Of a DNA stretch of 64,000 nucleotides, positions 48,901-60,193 are shown in pieces. Where the stretch lies: contig CM068587.1 in the NCBI GenBank assembly GCA_035048485.1, positions 36,512,816 through 36,576,815 on the forward strand, read 5' to 3'. The notes beneath the pieces were generated by a model. The model saw only the letters and a list, made by a program, of their open reading frames with translations, was not told the DNA's origin and did no database searches. The stretch comes from Pteria penguin. Taxonomy: Eukaryota > Mollusca > Bivalvia > Pterioida > Pteriidae. The position numbers and the translations under genes are program-made. Each line of letters begins with the position of its first letter. The stretch's first letter is position 1.

Positions 48901-50451
48901 AAATTTATATGAATTTAAAATCAGAAGTTGCATGCATCGATAGAAGAAGAAAGAGGGCAAGAAGAAAAGACAGAGAAAGTAAGTAGTTGATTTGCAAGTG
49001 GGAATCTGATAGAAATATTAAAGTATTAGGTTTTATTAGTCAGACATTTATAATGGGGTGCATACTTTGACTCATGAACAGTAACTTATTATCAGGGTAA
49101 CAGATAAAGTTCAGACAGATTCAATTCTTAGTTAATTTATAAAGTTTCAATACATACATACATATATATGTAAATACATGTTTATTGCCTGGTATGGTAG
49201 ACTAATTTGATGTCTTATGATTACTACTAAAATTTACTGCATTAGAATATGGATTTACTTCTATTATTTGATTTTCAGTGTTTCTGTACTTGTGTGAAGT
49301 GTGTACTTCAAATTTACTGTGAAAAAAGTTGTAAATTATCCTAGAACTAAGGAGCATCTTCCTCATGCATAGCTCTGTCCTTATATGGGTTTATTGGCTC
49401 TTACTTTTAGGTCAGAGAGTGGTTTTCACCAAGTTCTCTGGAGCCAGCATAACTCAGTTCAATGCTTGGCTTGGGACTTAGAGGTCCTGTATATAAGTCA
49501 AACTTGCTACATATTAGATTGCTGTCACGCATTTTATATGAGCAGTAAATACAGGGGCCACTGCCCATCCCATTTCGGAATATTTTATTCCAAATTGTTG
49601 CAGAATTTTAAAAAATGAGACATACACATGTTACATGCACCAATTTTGAAAAATGGCAACGTTGTTTTCATCATACACCAGGTTGGAATATGAGCAATAC
49701 AAAATTTTGTGTTCAGTGTGTGCTCTGAAATACCAAGATAGTTAATAGATAAAGGATCCCTTGCTACTTTTGGTATGTCAAATACATAGGTGGAAATTTA
49801 TGTGTAGTGCATTAGGCAGATCCTGTCACCTTAATTTTCAGAATTCTTTAGGGTTTCTTTTCTCCAATAAAACTGGGCACCATTATATAAGTGAAGTAAT
49901 TAAACATAAATAATTAAGCAATAAGTAAAATGATAATTGACTTTGTCCACTAAATTTGTAACAATACTTCTCTGAGCCAGTGTAGCACAGTCAGCAAGAT
50001 GCTTGGCTTATGACCAAAAAGTTCCAGGTTAATTCCTGCTAGAGACTTGTTGGTGTCTTGGTTTTCAGATGAGACAATACAAACCAAGGCCCACATATGT
50101 TGTGAAGTTTGGTTTTTAGTAGATTGCTTACTTCTTCTGGTAGTTCCGTTGCATAGTTTAATGCTTCTGTGCAATGCATCAGTCAAGTATGGTGTCACCA
50201 TATAAGTGGTTTAATCTCTGTGTGATACAAAATGGTAAAAGAACAAACACCAAATTTGCTTTTCTTTCTCCATGGAAAAAGGCACCACAATGCATACGAA
50301 ATAATGCCTCAATGACATTAAAAAAAAAAAAATCTGTTTTATATGTAACAAAACCTTTTTAACCTAAATATATCGATTTTTCTTTTTTTTTTTTCTAGGT
50401 ACTCAAAACTCATCAGGCGGTACAGCTGGAGAAGGGGAGATCACTCGGTGA
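27976..50451 (+). CDS. ARID4: ARID4A/ARID4B orthologue (AT-rich interaction domain protein 4)
   Basis: ARID4 proteins are nuclear chromatin regulators that join the SIN3-HDAC and RB pathways. Coding exons: 27976-27978, 29427-29537, 29701-29769, 30007-30100, 30676-30755, 31458-31552, 31947-32177, 32314-32393, 32830-32936, 33318-33390, 34277-34371, 35510-35604, 37772-37916, 38247-38558, 38880-39043, 39510-39713, 40635-40743, 41169-41236, 42046-42154, 42642-42858, 43648-43707, 44383-46176, 46710-46832, 48832-48978, 50399-50451. Every junction keeps phase, giving 1545 aa (human 1257 and 1312). Domains: Tudor 10-120 ([26 protein letters not shown]), RBB1NT about 165-255, ARID about 305-395 ([14 protein letters not shown]), chromo-barrel 665-725 ([23 protein letters not shown]), AT-hook KRGRPSL near 1105, C-terminal helix 1485-1528. 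Exon 1 contributes only the ATG. The canonical RB-binding LxCxE was not found. Uncertain: the left border of exon 20. Confidence 0.95.
28833..29042. repeat. 105-bp tandem duplication in ARID4 intron 1
   Basis: AAAGCATATTAAACATGTTG starts at 28833 and again at 28938; the two 105-bp units differ at only a few bases and end AATGTTAACAAGGTTTT. A recent duplication in non-coding sequence. Confidence 0.9.
30769..31276. mobile_element. hAT-like DNA element remnant in ARID4 intron 5 (508 bp)
   Basis: The ends CAGGGATGCAAATT and (complement of the right end) CAGGGCTGCAACTT agree at 12 of 14 bases, as in hAT terminal repeats. GCCCACATGGC occurs near both ends. Between 30925 and 31152 one frame reads [19 protein letters not shown] ... 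MWRYLQGV ... IIDD-stop, about 75 codons, probably the eroded end of an element-encoded protein. The left end lies 14 bp past the exon 5 donor. The flanking 8-mers share only TATAT, so the target-site duplication is unclear. Confidence 0.65.
33318..37916 (+). CDS. ARID4: ARID4 exons 10-13: the ARID DNA-binding domain
   Basis: The four exons 33318-33390, 34277-34371, 35510-35604 and 37772-37916 together encode the [69 protein letters not shown]. This helical domain binds AT-rich DNA in other ARID proteins. The introns between hold a family B SINE fragment, a 911-bp inverted-end element and a 380-bp foldback MITE, so the domain is spread over 4.6 kb. Confidence 0.93.
33930..34090 (-). mobile_element. 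Family B SINE fragment in ARID4 intron 10, minus strand
   Basis: AAAAGACCCACCCCAAAGCA, GTGAGGAGTTTTTTCATG, CTTCCAAAAGACAAAACACC and a degenerate head complement show a reversed family B copy. Confidence 0.6.
34559..35469. mobile_element. Inverted-end element ATTACCGTA in ARID4 intron 11 (911 bp)
   Basis: The left end ATTACCGTATTCGCTCATGT then TTAATACGC is paired with the right end GTGTATTATACACAAGTGAC then TACGGTAAT. GTGTATAAT(A/G)CGCACC-type motifs repeat just inside each end (34590-34665, 35390-35410). No long frame. Probably a non-autonomous DNA transposon; the superfamily cannot be fixed from the ends. Confidence 0.7.
36218..36599. mobile_element. 380-bp foldback MITE, copy 2
   Basis: It matches 19592-19972 along its whole length in the same orientation, with the right end GATATGGTTTTAATCAGATT intact and the left end slightly changed (GTCTGATTAAAACCATATC). 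In ARID4 intron 12. Confidence 0.88.
40635..42154 (+). CDS. ARID4: ARID4 exons 17-19: chromo-barrel domain
   Basis: Exons 40635-40743, 41169-41236 and 42046-42154 encode [19 protein letters not shown], then [24 protein letters not shown] and PERIVS. This is the MRG15/MSL3-type chromo-barrel that reads methylated histone tails in relatives; the aromatic positions of the barrel (Y, Y/W in HYAGWN and YDEW) are kept. Confidence 0.92.
43049..43288. mobile_element. Tc1/mariner-like MITE with TA target in ARID4 intron 20 (240 bp)
   Basis: The ends CAGTACAGTCCGGGTGGAAC and GTTCCACCTGGACTGTACTG are inverted, flanked by TA on each side inside a symmetrical CCTA...TAGG context. The arms continue with TGCCCACTG...CAGTGGGCA, and TCCACTG/CAGTGGAC motifs fill the centre. 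The open frames of up to 107 codons here follow from the repeat structure and are not genes. Confidence 0.87.
44085..44335 (+). mobile_element. Degenerate family B SINE in ARID4 intron 21
   Basis: A weak head (CATAGCTTAATTGGACTGG), then CAGATGAGACAGTAAAAATC, CCTGTGTTACAGTTTACATA, CCTCACTGCATAGAGTGGGT and GCATTGCATCAGGCAG match the family B order. It ends about 48 bp before the large exon 22. Confidence 0.65.
44383..46176 (+). CDS. ARID4: ARID4 exon 22: long acidic/lysine-rich disordered exon with AT-hook
   Basis: This single 1794-nt exon supplies residues 841-1438. It is dominated by E, K, D and S, predicted disordered, with [15 protein letters not shown] (AT-hook core GRP) about residue 1105, and many KKxxKKK stretches that could be nuclear localisation signals. 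A VACSE motif near the end is one residue off the LxCxE RB-pocket ligand. The ATG at 44598 is internal, not a start. The exon ends [20 protein letters not shown]. Confidence 0.92.
48832..50451 (+). CDS. ARID4: ARID4 last two exons: conserved C-terminal helix and stop
   Basis: Exon 24 (48832-48978) encodes [19 protein letters not shown] and [14 protein letters not shown], nearly the same as the C-terminal helix of vertebrate ARID4A ([20 protein letters not shown]). Exon 25 (50399-50451) adds 16 residues ending GEGEITR, then TGA at 50449-50451. A poly(A) signal AATAAA lies at 50589-50594. Confidence 0.93.
49970..50235 (+). mobile_element. Degenerate family B SINE in the last ARID4 intron
   Basis: GAGCCAGTGTAGCACAGTCA (head), GTTCCAGGTTAATTCC (B box region), GATGAGACAATACAAACCAA and GCAATGCATCAGTCAAG keep the family B order, with many changes. 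Confidence 0.65.
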
Positions 50452-50588
50452 CAGTGACTGAAGAGTTCCACTTGGAGCGCCTTAAATATGACTTGTATAA
50501 AGTGCCAGTCTCAATCATGTGTAAATATCATTAACGAAATGTCCCGGAGTGATTCATCACAGTCTTTCTCGAAAACCAATGACGTTAA

Positions 50589-50594
50589 AATAAA
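50589..50594 (+). promoter_or_regulatory. Candidate poly(A) signal of ARID4
   Basis: AATAAA lies 138 nt past the stop codon. A later ATTAAA near 50734 is an alternative, so the 3' UTR may be about 150-300 nt or longer. Confidence 0.45.
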
Positions 50595-51112
50595 CACATC
50601 ATGGATAACATCCTTTTCCCATGGATTATTGATGCATAATGCTTAGATTTTGTTATAAAAAGAGCAATCTATGAATTACTTGAAGTAGAATTACTTTATC
50701 CTCAAATGACACTTTGTAAAGTTGTCCGTCTGTAATTAAATATACTGTAAATTAGGAATATGCGAATAATTTTTTTGTCGCAATTATTGGAGGTTGGATA
50801 TTTATTATTATTATAACCTCTAAGATTCTATTGTGTATAGTAAATTTATTATGAAATTAAATATTTGTCTATTTATCAAATTGATTTGAATTCCATGTTC
50901 TTCTACATTAGCAGACGTCATATTGAGAAAAATCTTTCTCAAATAATGGTTGTTATATGATATATGTTATTTGTACTATATAAATATTTTGTCTTCAGTG
51001 TGCAGCAACTATAGAATAAGTCAGTATATATGTATATGTTATATTTCAACAATTTAAGTACATATGTAAATGCATATGTTTGTAGATATGAAATGTTTGT
51101 TGCAATAACTGT

Positions 51113-51310
51113 ATTGGTTCTCTTTGTTATACAGAGTTGTTTCCCATATGAACAGGTATCTGGCATCAAACCATTGTGACATCAACCAGTTCTATGGAAA
51201 CTGGTGTAAAATTATGGGAAGTGATATTGAAATTGCATAAAATAACAATGGTTTGACATCAAATACCTGCTCATATGGGAAATAACTCTGTATAACGAAA
51301 AAGACCCAAT
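51113..51310. mobile_element. Foldback MITE 'CCCATATG', copy B (198 bp)
   Basis: Arms of about 50 bp: left ATTGGTTCTCTTTGTTATAC, AGAGTTGTTTCCCATATGA; right TCATATGGGAAATAACTCTG, TATAACGAAAAAGACCCAAT. The centre AACCAGTTCTATGGAAACTG is almost identical to the copy at 7254-7440. About 660 bp past the ARID4 stop, so it may lie in a long 3' UTR, where it would form a strong RNA hairpin. Confidence 0.88.
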
Positions 51311-54300
51311 TCTCAGTCTCGAAAACCATTTCAGTATCTCATTTTGCATAGAGAGGCAAAATATTTAGAAAGGAACATTGGCCTTTGATTAAATTTTAAG
51401 TACCACTGAGCTGAAAACCCGAGTACATCTGGCATCCATAAACTTTTCATGAAATGAATGTATGTTCACCTATAGAACAAGTAAAGGAATTTTGATGAAA
51501 TTAAGAAAATAACTTGATGTCCTCTACAAGTATTGTTGATTTGTGTTCAAATCCATCAAGGATTAGATTTAGACAGGGCAATATACACACCAAAGGGAAA
51601 CTACCTTTGACAATTCCTACTTTGTATCCTCTGCGTTGAAAAATACTGACAAGTTAGGATGGTTGTCCTAAGAAGTGTTGATCTTAATTCTTTTCCCAAA
51701 TCAAATTTAAGACACTTTTTGACATATATTAAGACTTTGTCCCTTTTGCACATTTTCTGGTAATTTTTTGTAGATTTCTTTTAATACATTGATTTTGAAT
51801 GTTTTATTGATTTAGGGAAATAAATATTATTTGACAGAACTTTAATCGCAAAATAAGTTTTCTTTAGGAGAAAAAAAAAAAGAATCTATGAATAGATTAG
51901 GAAAGTTGTGCAGCAATGAATTTTTCTACTAAGTTTTGATGAGCATTTTCTGCGAATGTACAGGAAAGAAGAATTCCAAGTCTTTGTAAGTTTTATTGCT
52001 TTTCTCCTGGATCTGCTTTGTACTGGGTCCTCAGTGTGGCAGAATAGGTTTCAAGGATGTACTCTCTTTTATAAAGAGAAACATCATGTATGTTGTATAG
52101 ATAGAAAATCTAAATAAGTCAGTAGTGCCAAATATTGATTCAAAATAAGATTTCTTAGAAAAGATTCTTTCACTTGAGAAAAATCTTACACTTTCTAATT
52201 TCGTTTAATGTTCAAGGTGCTCATATGAGAGATAAAGACCCATTTGTGTTTCTTGTTTTTTTTTTTTTTATCATATGCTGCTGTCATGTAGGTGAAATTA
52301 TGAAAATAGATGGCATAGACATTGAAAAAAATTTCTTATACTCGGATAGGAATAATGAAACGTGCTAGCGTATCATCCTTCAAACTCCTGCAGAAAATGG
52401 GAGTTGTGTGAATGGATTTTACTGGTAATCTAGGTATGTTAAATATTGATCTCACAATTTTTTATTCCATAATATGTAAGGCAGAATGCTTTTGAATCTA
52501 CATGTATGAATCTCCTATTAAATACACACAACCCACTTCTCCTTCAATATTTCATCAGAAAAAAATCTTCAGTATAGAAGTACATGTATTCAAGTAAACA
52601 CAAGACGAAATCAACAGTAGAGTGTTAGATGTATTTAAACTTCTTTATCAAAGTAAGTAATACCAACTATTTCATAGGCTTTAGTCTATTTTACTATCTA
52701 GAAAGAACATTATAAATACCAGAGAAATTAAGCATGGTCATGCAAATAAACCAAAACATGTTTTCTTTTCAACCAAATTTAAAACTGTTTATTATTATTA
52801 TTTTTTTTGTGTGTGTTTATATGCCTGAACATCTTGCAGAATCCAAGTGGATGTCATGTGGTGCAGGTTTACAGATAAAGTAATTATCTTTTAATGAATT
52901 AATTCCCCCAGCCACCTTTTTCTTTTACCATCTTGGAAAAAAAGCACATAAAATAACCATAAGCTCATGTGATTATTTCAGCTATTCTAAATATTTTCCT
53001 AGGAGATTTATGCATTTGGTTCATAATTATTGAAACCAAAGAATCATTAATTCATACCATGTGTGAAATTGATATCATGTTTCAAAAATATACTGCATAT
53101 AATATTGTTCAAGACGTCCTTATTATTTTGTTCATGTGCTATGAAACTGTGCCAGTATCTTCAAAATAGCATTATTGACTGCCAAATCTAAATTTACCTG
53201 TTATATTCTCAAGACATTAGCACAAGCCAGCAGTATTCCTAGAAGAGGGGTATCAGAGTTATTATGTAGATTATCCATTAATCTGTCACATACAAAAGGG
53301 GGGGTTTCTATGAAGGAAAAAAAAACCCAATTGAAAATGAAGTGTTATCAATGCTTCTGGTTCTTGCAATTAAAGAGAAGTTTGGTGGAATTCCCGGTGT
53401 GCATTATATGTAGAAAGTTGCACATTTGTTTAAAATGAAAGTGAGTTTTCATCGATCTTATGAAAATACATAAAATTATATTCAAAAGATTGTTATTTAT
53501 TACATGACATGGTCTTTGCAGTTTTGATCTTAAATGATGCAAAGGTCGTAATATTGGCAAACCTTTTTGCTGGAATTTTCACTTTGAAGTCAATTCTTGG
53601 ATTGTGATATCACAGTAATATGATGAAAATCTGAGTGTTAAAACTTCATTTGTCCTACATTACCCTTTGTGTAAAAAGGGATAGAGTTTAATTTATATAT
53701 CAATTTGATCAAAGTTAAAGAAGGGAGTGTGTTTTAAAGCATCGATAGTATAATGAAAAGAACTTCGATGCTTAATATTATATTTTTCTAAAGATGTACA
53801 AGACGAGATTGAATCCTCTCGCATTTATTTGTTGCTAGTTATTGTATATTTAAGACAACAATTATAACCATGTCATTTTCTTCGATGTGTATTAATTGTA
53901 TATTTTGGGTCGAATATGATTTGATGCTGTTGATCTTGAAAGATTTTTAGCTGAATATTTTTGTGCCATGGCTAGTCTTGCAAACAAGACATATGAATTA
54001 ATATATCTTGGAAGATTTTTTTAGCAAGAAGCAACAAGTGCTGATAGAGATAGTATTAGGTTCCATACTATGTTACCATCATAAATTATTTGCAGTGTTT
54101 GCCTTGTACGACAGGTTGTTGAAGTGGTGGGAAGGAAGGTGGATGGAAATGTCACTGAATTTCCAAACAAATTGCAAATCTCTTTTCTTCTTTCTTTTTT
54201 CTTTTCTCTTTTTTTTTCTCTATATATTATGATGATTAATGATAGTATTTAAAACTGAGCATACATATTTTGTAAAGTTACCCCGGTAGTAAATTCCTGC

Positions 54301-54835
54301 AGGCAGGTTAACCAAAGTCAAAAAATTAAAAGTTATTTATTCAGTTGCTCTTGTTCTAATAATGGTTTTTTTTAAAACAGTTGTTTACCGTCTAGGTAAA
54401 ATATTTGACGACAAAGCTGTTGTGGCATCATACACTGTTATGTCAGTTTTTTCCCCCTTCATTTCCCTGAATTTAACATCAATTTCCATAAAGTGGTCAA
54501 TGTCACAGCTATTCTAGATGTTTAGCAGAATGGTAGATAACTCCTTGTTACAAAAAAAAAGCAAATGATGAAGTGTGCTGTTAGATTTTAAGTATTTCAG
54601 CAGTAAAAGCATAGGAAGTAAAATACATGTACATATTAAAGTTTCAAATTATTTTGTTGGATTCTAATTTCATTTTTCAATGGAGATTTACTAAATGTAC
54701 AGTGTTGCCAGACATCCTATGAATTTAACTGAATAAGAATTTTATCATCTGATTTTAAGACCATTGTATTCTGAAATATTTATTGTTGTACAGTTTTCAG
54801 TTCATAGCAAGCAGAGACAGAATCTGCAAGTCATG

Positions 54836-55041
54836 ATTTTTGTAATACAGAGTTATTTCCCACTTTTATAGGTATCTGACATTGTAACCATTGTGATGGT
54901 CAAAGAATTCCCATGGAAGCGTAATTTTTGTCCCTTCCTTTTCCGTAGTTTTATGTTGGTGTTCATATATTTGGTTTACATCACAGTTATCCTGTGTCAG
55001 ATACCTTCTCAAGAGCAGATAAATCTGTATACATTACAAAA
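54836..55041. mobile_element. Foldback MITE 'CCCATATG', diverged copy D
   Basis: The ends TTTTTGTAATACAGAGTTAT and ATAAATCTGTATACATTACAA are inverted, with TATTTCCCAC, AGGTATCTGACA on the left and TGTCAGATACCTTCTCA on the right. The centre has TTCCCATGGAAGCG in place of the usual GGAAACTGG block. Confidence 0.7.
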
Positions 55042-55394
55042 AAATTCTCCAATTGTCATCACCTTATGATCTCTTAATTTTCAAAATACTCTTAATTCCA
55101 TCGATTATAGGCATTTAGTTTAGTATAGGGTATTACTATAGTGTAATATGTGTGGCTAGAGAATTTACATTGTCAATGAACTTATAATATTAAGACATTA
55201 TTGTTACAATTTTGAAACACTGAAAAGTCCCAGGGAATAGAGAATCATGAGTTTCAGACAAATTCTTTGTTTTATAGAAAAATTATTGTATAAAATTTGT
55301 ATAAATGTATATTGACTTGCATCTATTCATGTATCATCTGAAAGTATTTATTGATGACATTAAAAACTGTAAATGATCACTTAGGATTTATCTT

Positions 55395-55735
55395 TTTTAT
55401 ATGCCCCTCATAGACAGGACGTATCATGTTGTGGCGTTGTCCGTCTGTCCATCCATCCATCCGAGGTTATGTTCTCCGGACTTTTTTCTGCAGTCTTTCA
55501 GGGTATTGAATTGAAACTTGGTATATAACTTTATATCAATGAGGGTAAGTACTAGTTTACATTTGGGCATGATTAAGTTGGTTTTGCCAGAGTTATGGCC
55601 CTTAAACTTAGACATTCTGATGTTCATTGATAACATATTGGCAGTTTCTATGGGATATAATAACTTTAGTAATCATGAATTGATTTTCATAAAACTTAAA
55701 CAGAGAACTCGGATAAAACAAGCTTACAGTTAGTG
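55395..55735. repeat. Start of a GTCCGTC-type repeat region
   Basis: TATGCCCCTCATAGACAGGA, then GTCCGTCTGTCCATCCATCC, GAAACTTGGTATATAAC and GAGTTATGGCCCTTAAACTT: the reverse counterpart of the GGACGGACAGACAG end seen at 1685-2060, a repeat head widespread in AT-rich invertebrate genomes. Not coding. Confidence 0.6.
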
Positions 55736-56019
55736 TTGCATGCAACAGTCGTCCCATGCTACAACCTGTAACTTCGAAGTGACTAATTCCTTATTAGCGA
55801 CATGAAACAGTTATGTGAACTTGGTAACCTTTTGCATGATTTAATAAGAAGTTACCTTTAATTGTGTTAAGTTTATATCAAGTTCTAGTAAAATTGACAG
55901 CAAAAATATAGTACCGTTTTATTGATATCTGGTATCAGTATCTATTGTCATCATTTGGAGACTGAAACAGTGATGAATCACTATTTCCAGTAATAAATCT
56001 ACAACTGAACTATGCCGAT

Positions 56020-56640
56020 GTTTATTTTCAGTAACAGTGGCCATTAAAGTTTACCTTTAGACTCCAAAGTCTATCCCACCTTAAACATATACATTCCCTA
56101 GCATTGTTTGAAATTTAAAAGAAATAAATTATTCTTAACGCGAGTTATTATCTGGCAACCGAAATGATAAATGTAATTTGTTAGTAACAGTGATCCTTAG
56201 AATTGACCTTTTGACCCCAAAATCAATCTCACTCTACATCTTTACATAAGCTAGCCTTATGTGAAGTTTAAAAGAAATCAAATATTCTTAACTCAAAAAT
56301 TATCTGGCAAATGAAATGCAGTGATAAGTGTCTATTTTAGTAACAGTTATTTTTAGAATTGACCTTTTGACCCAAAAGTCGATCCTACCCTTGACCTTTA
56401 CATGAACTAGCCGTATATGAAATTTGAAAGAAATCAAACATTCCTAACTCAAGTCATCATCTAGAATCCGAAATACAATGATAACTGTCTATTTTTAGTA
56501 AGAGTGACCTTTAGAGTTGACTTTTTTACCCCAAAATCAATCCCACATTAGATCTTTATATAAGCTAACAACTGAATGAAGTGTGAAGGAAATTGGTCAT
56601 TCAAGTTATTGTCTGGAAACCAGACGGACAACGACAAACA
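56020..56640. repeat. ~155-bp tandem array, four diverged units
   Basis: Units begin near 56031, 56184, 56340 and 56498 (GTAACAGTG), with TTGACCTTTTGACCCCAAA, TCTTTACATAAGCTA, AAAGAAATCAAA and TTATCTGGCAA. The right end has ACGGACAACGACAAACACTG. It differs in sequence from the 155-bp array at 22211 but has the same period. Confidence 0.8.
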
Positions 56641-57453
56641 CTGTAGTTCCCTCCAGTTTCACTGGCAGGGGACTAGTACAAGAATATGCCTTTCGATGTT
56701 ACGGGTCGTTGATTTTGTTTATTTTTGAAAAAAATAATAGAAAATTAATGAAAATTCATTTCTGAATCTTTCAAATTTTATTTCTTCTGTATTCTTACAT
56801 TTTTGACGTAGAAGAAAAAAAAAGGGGGGGGGGTTTAAATTCTTCTCTTAGCCATAACTTCTTATTGCCTTAATGGATTTCAATAATATTACACAAAATT
56901 GTTGCCCTTGACCAAAGCATGTGTTATCTCGAGCCCTGAATAATGGGGGTAGGGGGAGGGGTAGGAGTGCCCACACTTCAAAAAAATTTTCCCGTCAAAC
57001 TAGGCGACAGGCGTATTATGCCACGGTATGCGTTGCTCTTGTTTTTTCACTACATAGTGATAATTAGAGATCACTTTGTCTATTGTCTGTCTGATCTCAG
57101 TGTTTTATGTACCTCTTTAGCGACTGGAATTCTTTGATGCAGTGCACTCTAGTTCGTTATCGTTTTGATATACTAATAATGTGTTTAAAAAACGGGAGCT
57201 ATGCTGAAACCCTGTCCAAAATTTCTAGACGAACGAGGATAATGAGAAATTAAGTGTTTGTATCAAATGGAGGTAATGTGTGCAAAAGCGACAGGAAACA
57301 TAAATAAACCAAACTAAGGTGATGCTTTATTCAATCAGTAAAAGACTGAAAGATATACATAAGATTATAAAGAGAAATACTTGAAAGTATTCATCACAAT
57401 AAAGCCGACGTGGTACGTATGGTGGTTTATTTTTGTGACCCAAGCCTCAAAGT

Positions 57454-57512
57454 CATTGTACTACCTCATAGGCCTTATAAATACCCGGTTTTTATCATGA
57501 GGTAGTACGATG
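57454..57512. other. Short palindrome with the let-7 seed on both arms
   Basis: The left arm CATTGTACTACCTCAT (57454-57469) pairs with ATGAGGTAGTACGATG (57497-57512) with one G-U, around a 27-nt loop. TGAGGTAGTA equals the first ten bases of let-7, on the right arm of the plus strand and on the complement of the left arm. The stem does not extend beyond 16 bp and the rest of mature let-7 is not matched. Confidence 0.35.
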
Positions 57513-58956
57513 CGTGTCAACAAACATCGATACCTAAACCGTGTGGCATGGCCCAATATGGTAAAATTTGCCACAAGAATAGCTTGATCGTAGTTTATAC
57601 ATTAAAATGACCAACTGTGCTACAAACAGATTTTCATGTTCTCCATACTTGCACTTCCTGGTAAAGGTCGGTGACAAAAGGGTCACATTTAAACCTTTGT
57701 TCCAGCAGAATTCCATAAACTCTTTGATTCAAACGTATTTTTAACTTACGAGATAACAAAATCGACCTTGGCAAAATTCCTTATTGATAAGATTTGAGCC
57801 TCAATAACGGGTAAAATTGGTCTTATCTTAAGTCCTTATAGATATTCTGGTTATAAATCTCACCATCTGGATAAGAGAAGGATAGAGTTAGCAGTAGCAA
57901 TGTTTAGTAGATCTACCAGGGAAGAGGTGGGTTCCGGATCTACTGGAATCCGGCAGTAAGGACGTTTCTTGGTACTAACTGCTGTATGAGAGGCAAATTT
58001 ACACCCAGTGAATATGACTGATACTCCTCTTTATAATAGTCTTGGTGAACCGCATCTCTTTGTAATTTTTTTTTACCTGCGCCTGGATAAAAATCCTTCA
58101 ATAAATCCTCGGGGTTGACAAGTAAAATTCAAAGAGCATTTTATTGTATCCAGAATTCACACTATGGTTATAAATGTGAAAGATGCATATATATCAAAGG
58201 CACAGGACAAGGGGGAGACGAGGGCACGAGCGCAACCTCCGCCCCCTCCCCCCCCCCCCCCGTTTTTTTTTTCAAAAGAGGGGAAACGAGAATAATTATA
58301 TAACACATTTATAACACTATGACACTAAAACGTATGAATCTTCATCATAAGTGAGAACTGCAAACTGATCCTGTTGCTTTTTGGGTCTCAGCTACCCAAC
58401 TGTGCATGACAACAATGATTCCCTTTGTTGAACTAACGAAAGTCAAAGAGCATGTTTTAGGTGATCTATCCAACAACGAACGGAAGTGTAGGTTTATAAT
58501 ATGCCTGAAATTAATAATTTTACTCAACTATTTCTTATGAAGTGTTAATATTCTATTATTTGTATCATAAATTTACTTTAAGAGCGTTTTCATTTCTGGT
58601 ATATATGTAACATCGTTACTGCATGTTGCACGAAATTTAATTAAAAGAAGTTATTGGTTGTAGTTTGTATCCAAAAGCATAGGCACTTCTTTAATGACCA
58701 CGCCCTTTCCCATTCGTACTCCCTCAGCACATTACATAAATGCAAGCGTTTGTGACCCAGAGTCCTCATTTGTACATTACGAATTGATTTCATTTCTTTT
58801 ATTGCCACTGTTGCACTTTTATTTCTTAAGATAAATACATTGTATTAAAGGATGTCTACGCGACATCTCTTCCATACATGTTTTGACATGTGCGAAAAAA
58901 TATACTGATATAAACACCTTGTCATGATCATGTCAAGGCCTTGCTGTATTCGGCAA

Positions 58957-59008
58957 GGAAGGGGGGGGGGGTTGTTCTAAAGGGGAAGGGGGGGGGGGGG
59001 GGGGGAGT
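58957..59008. repeat. G homopolymer tracts
   Basis: Runs of ten or more G (near 58961-58971) and about twenty G (58988-59006), with a C-run of about 14 at 58247-58261 and a G-run at 56824-56833. Four-stranded structure is possible; length errors in the assembly are also likely. Confidence 0.7.
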
Positions 59009-59487
59009 TAATCTAAAAAACGTAAAGGCTTCAGCTACGAAACGCACGTAATTTTTAAAAGTAGATATTTGTCTATTTCATGGTCGAAACTAGGAGTTTT
59101 TAAATTAAGGAAGGATGGAATCTGACTTCAGATACTTTTAATTGTCTTAATTAGTACATGCATAATAAAGGGCGTAAAAAAGAAAGAGAGAAATTAAAGG
59201 GGGTTGACTTTTCCCCACTGTTACATTCTTATCACAAGACTTTAAGTAACGTTAGTTAAAAAATAAGACATATGATTAAGTATTGGAAAAAACTTATTAG
59301 TGTTTACTATATACAGCTAACGAAAAATTGTTGATTTCCTCTTGCAATTTGTGTTTCCCGTAATTCAAACTCCGTGTCATCAGAGCTCTTATTCAAGTGT
59401 GTTTAAAATTATATCTGGAAGAGATTGCAACACTCTAACAATATGGAAACCTTTGAACGATCCTCGACTTTCATTACTTCATTTATT

Positions 59488-59562
59488 AAAATATTATATT
59501 ATATTATATTATATTATATTATATTATATTATACTATATTATACTATATTATATTATATTAT
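59488..59562. repeat. ATATT pentanucleotide microsatellite
   Basis: About 14 units of TATAT/ATATT with two interruptions (TATACTATAT). The tyrosine/leucine/isoleucine-rich frames that cross it are translation of the repeat. Confidence 0.95.
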
Positions 59563-59761
59563 CAGGGAGTAAAATTCGTTGAAATACTTCAGGGGCCATA
59601 CAGCCCCGATCGACTGCCTAACAGAGGCATGCATGAAATTTTTAAAAAAAAAATCAAAATCAAAGAATTCACGTCTTTATTATTCTTTTCATTAAATTTC
59701 AAATCCTTTCAACATCTGTTTCCAGAAATCTTCAAACACTTCGCTCTCTGATTCATCTATA

Positions 59762-59838
59762 GTCGGAGATTACCTGCCTTTCTCCCACTTTTGTGAGATA
59801 ACCGCCGATATCAAAAGTCGGAGAAGGGCAGATAATCT
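59762..59838. repeat. Small inverted repeat
   Basis: GTCGGAGATTACCTGCCTTT at the left pairs with GGGCAGATAATCTCGGACC at the right, with a further inner pair around CTTTTGTGAGATA...TCAAAAG. Possibly a very short MITE or a solo hairpin. Confidence 0.6.
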
Positions 59839-60193
59839 CGGACCAATATGACTAATTTCACTCTTACATTCTCATTTTCATTCACTGACTCAACCTCACA
59901 TAGTACATCATTCTGACCCATTTTCAGTGTAATTATTTTCCTCTTTCTCTGAAATCCTGACCTCTTTCCACACAACTTTCCTTTTCTTGATTTTTTGAAT
60001 TTGAACACAAAAGCAAAAGTGAAAGTAGGAAAATACCGATTTAAAAGAAAACGTACATGCAAAGAAAGATCAAAACACAGATGTACCAAAACATTCGACT
60101 GTTAACATTTGATTTGGATTACTAAACCCTAACGAAAACTTCTGGTCCGATCTTGAAACTCGCCATGTGGGTAACCATGTAGACGATTTTTGG

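Noticed and set aside
59342..59751. Open frames rich in I, L and Y
   Set aside because: They are translations of the ATATT microsatellite.
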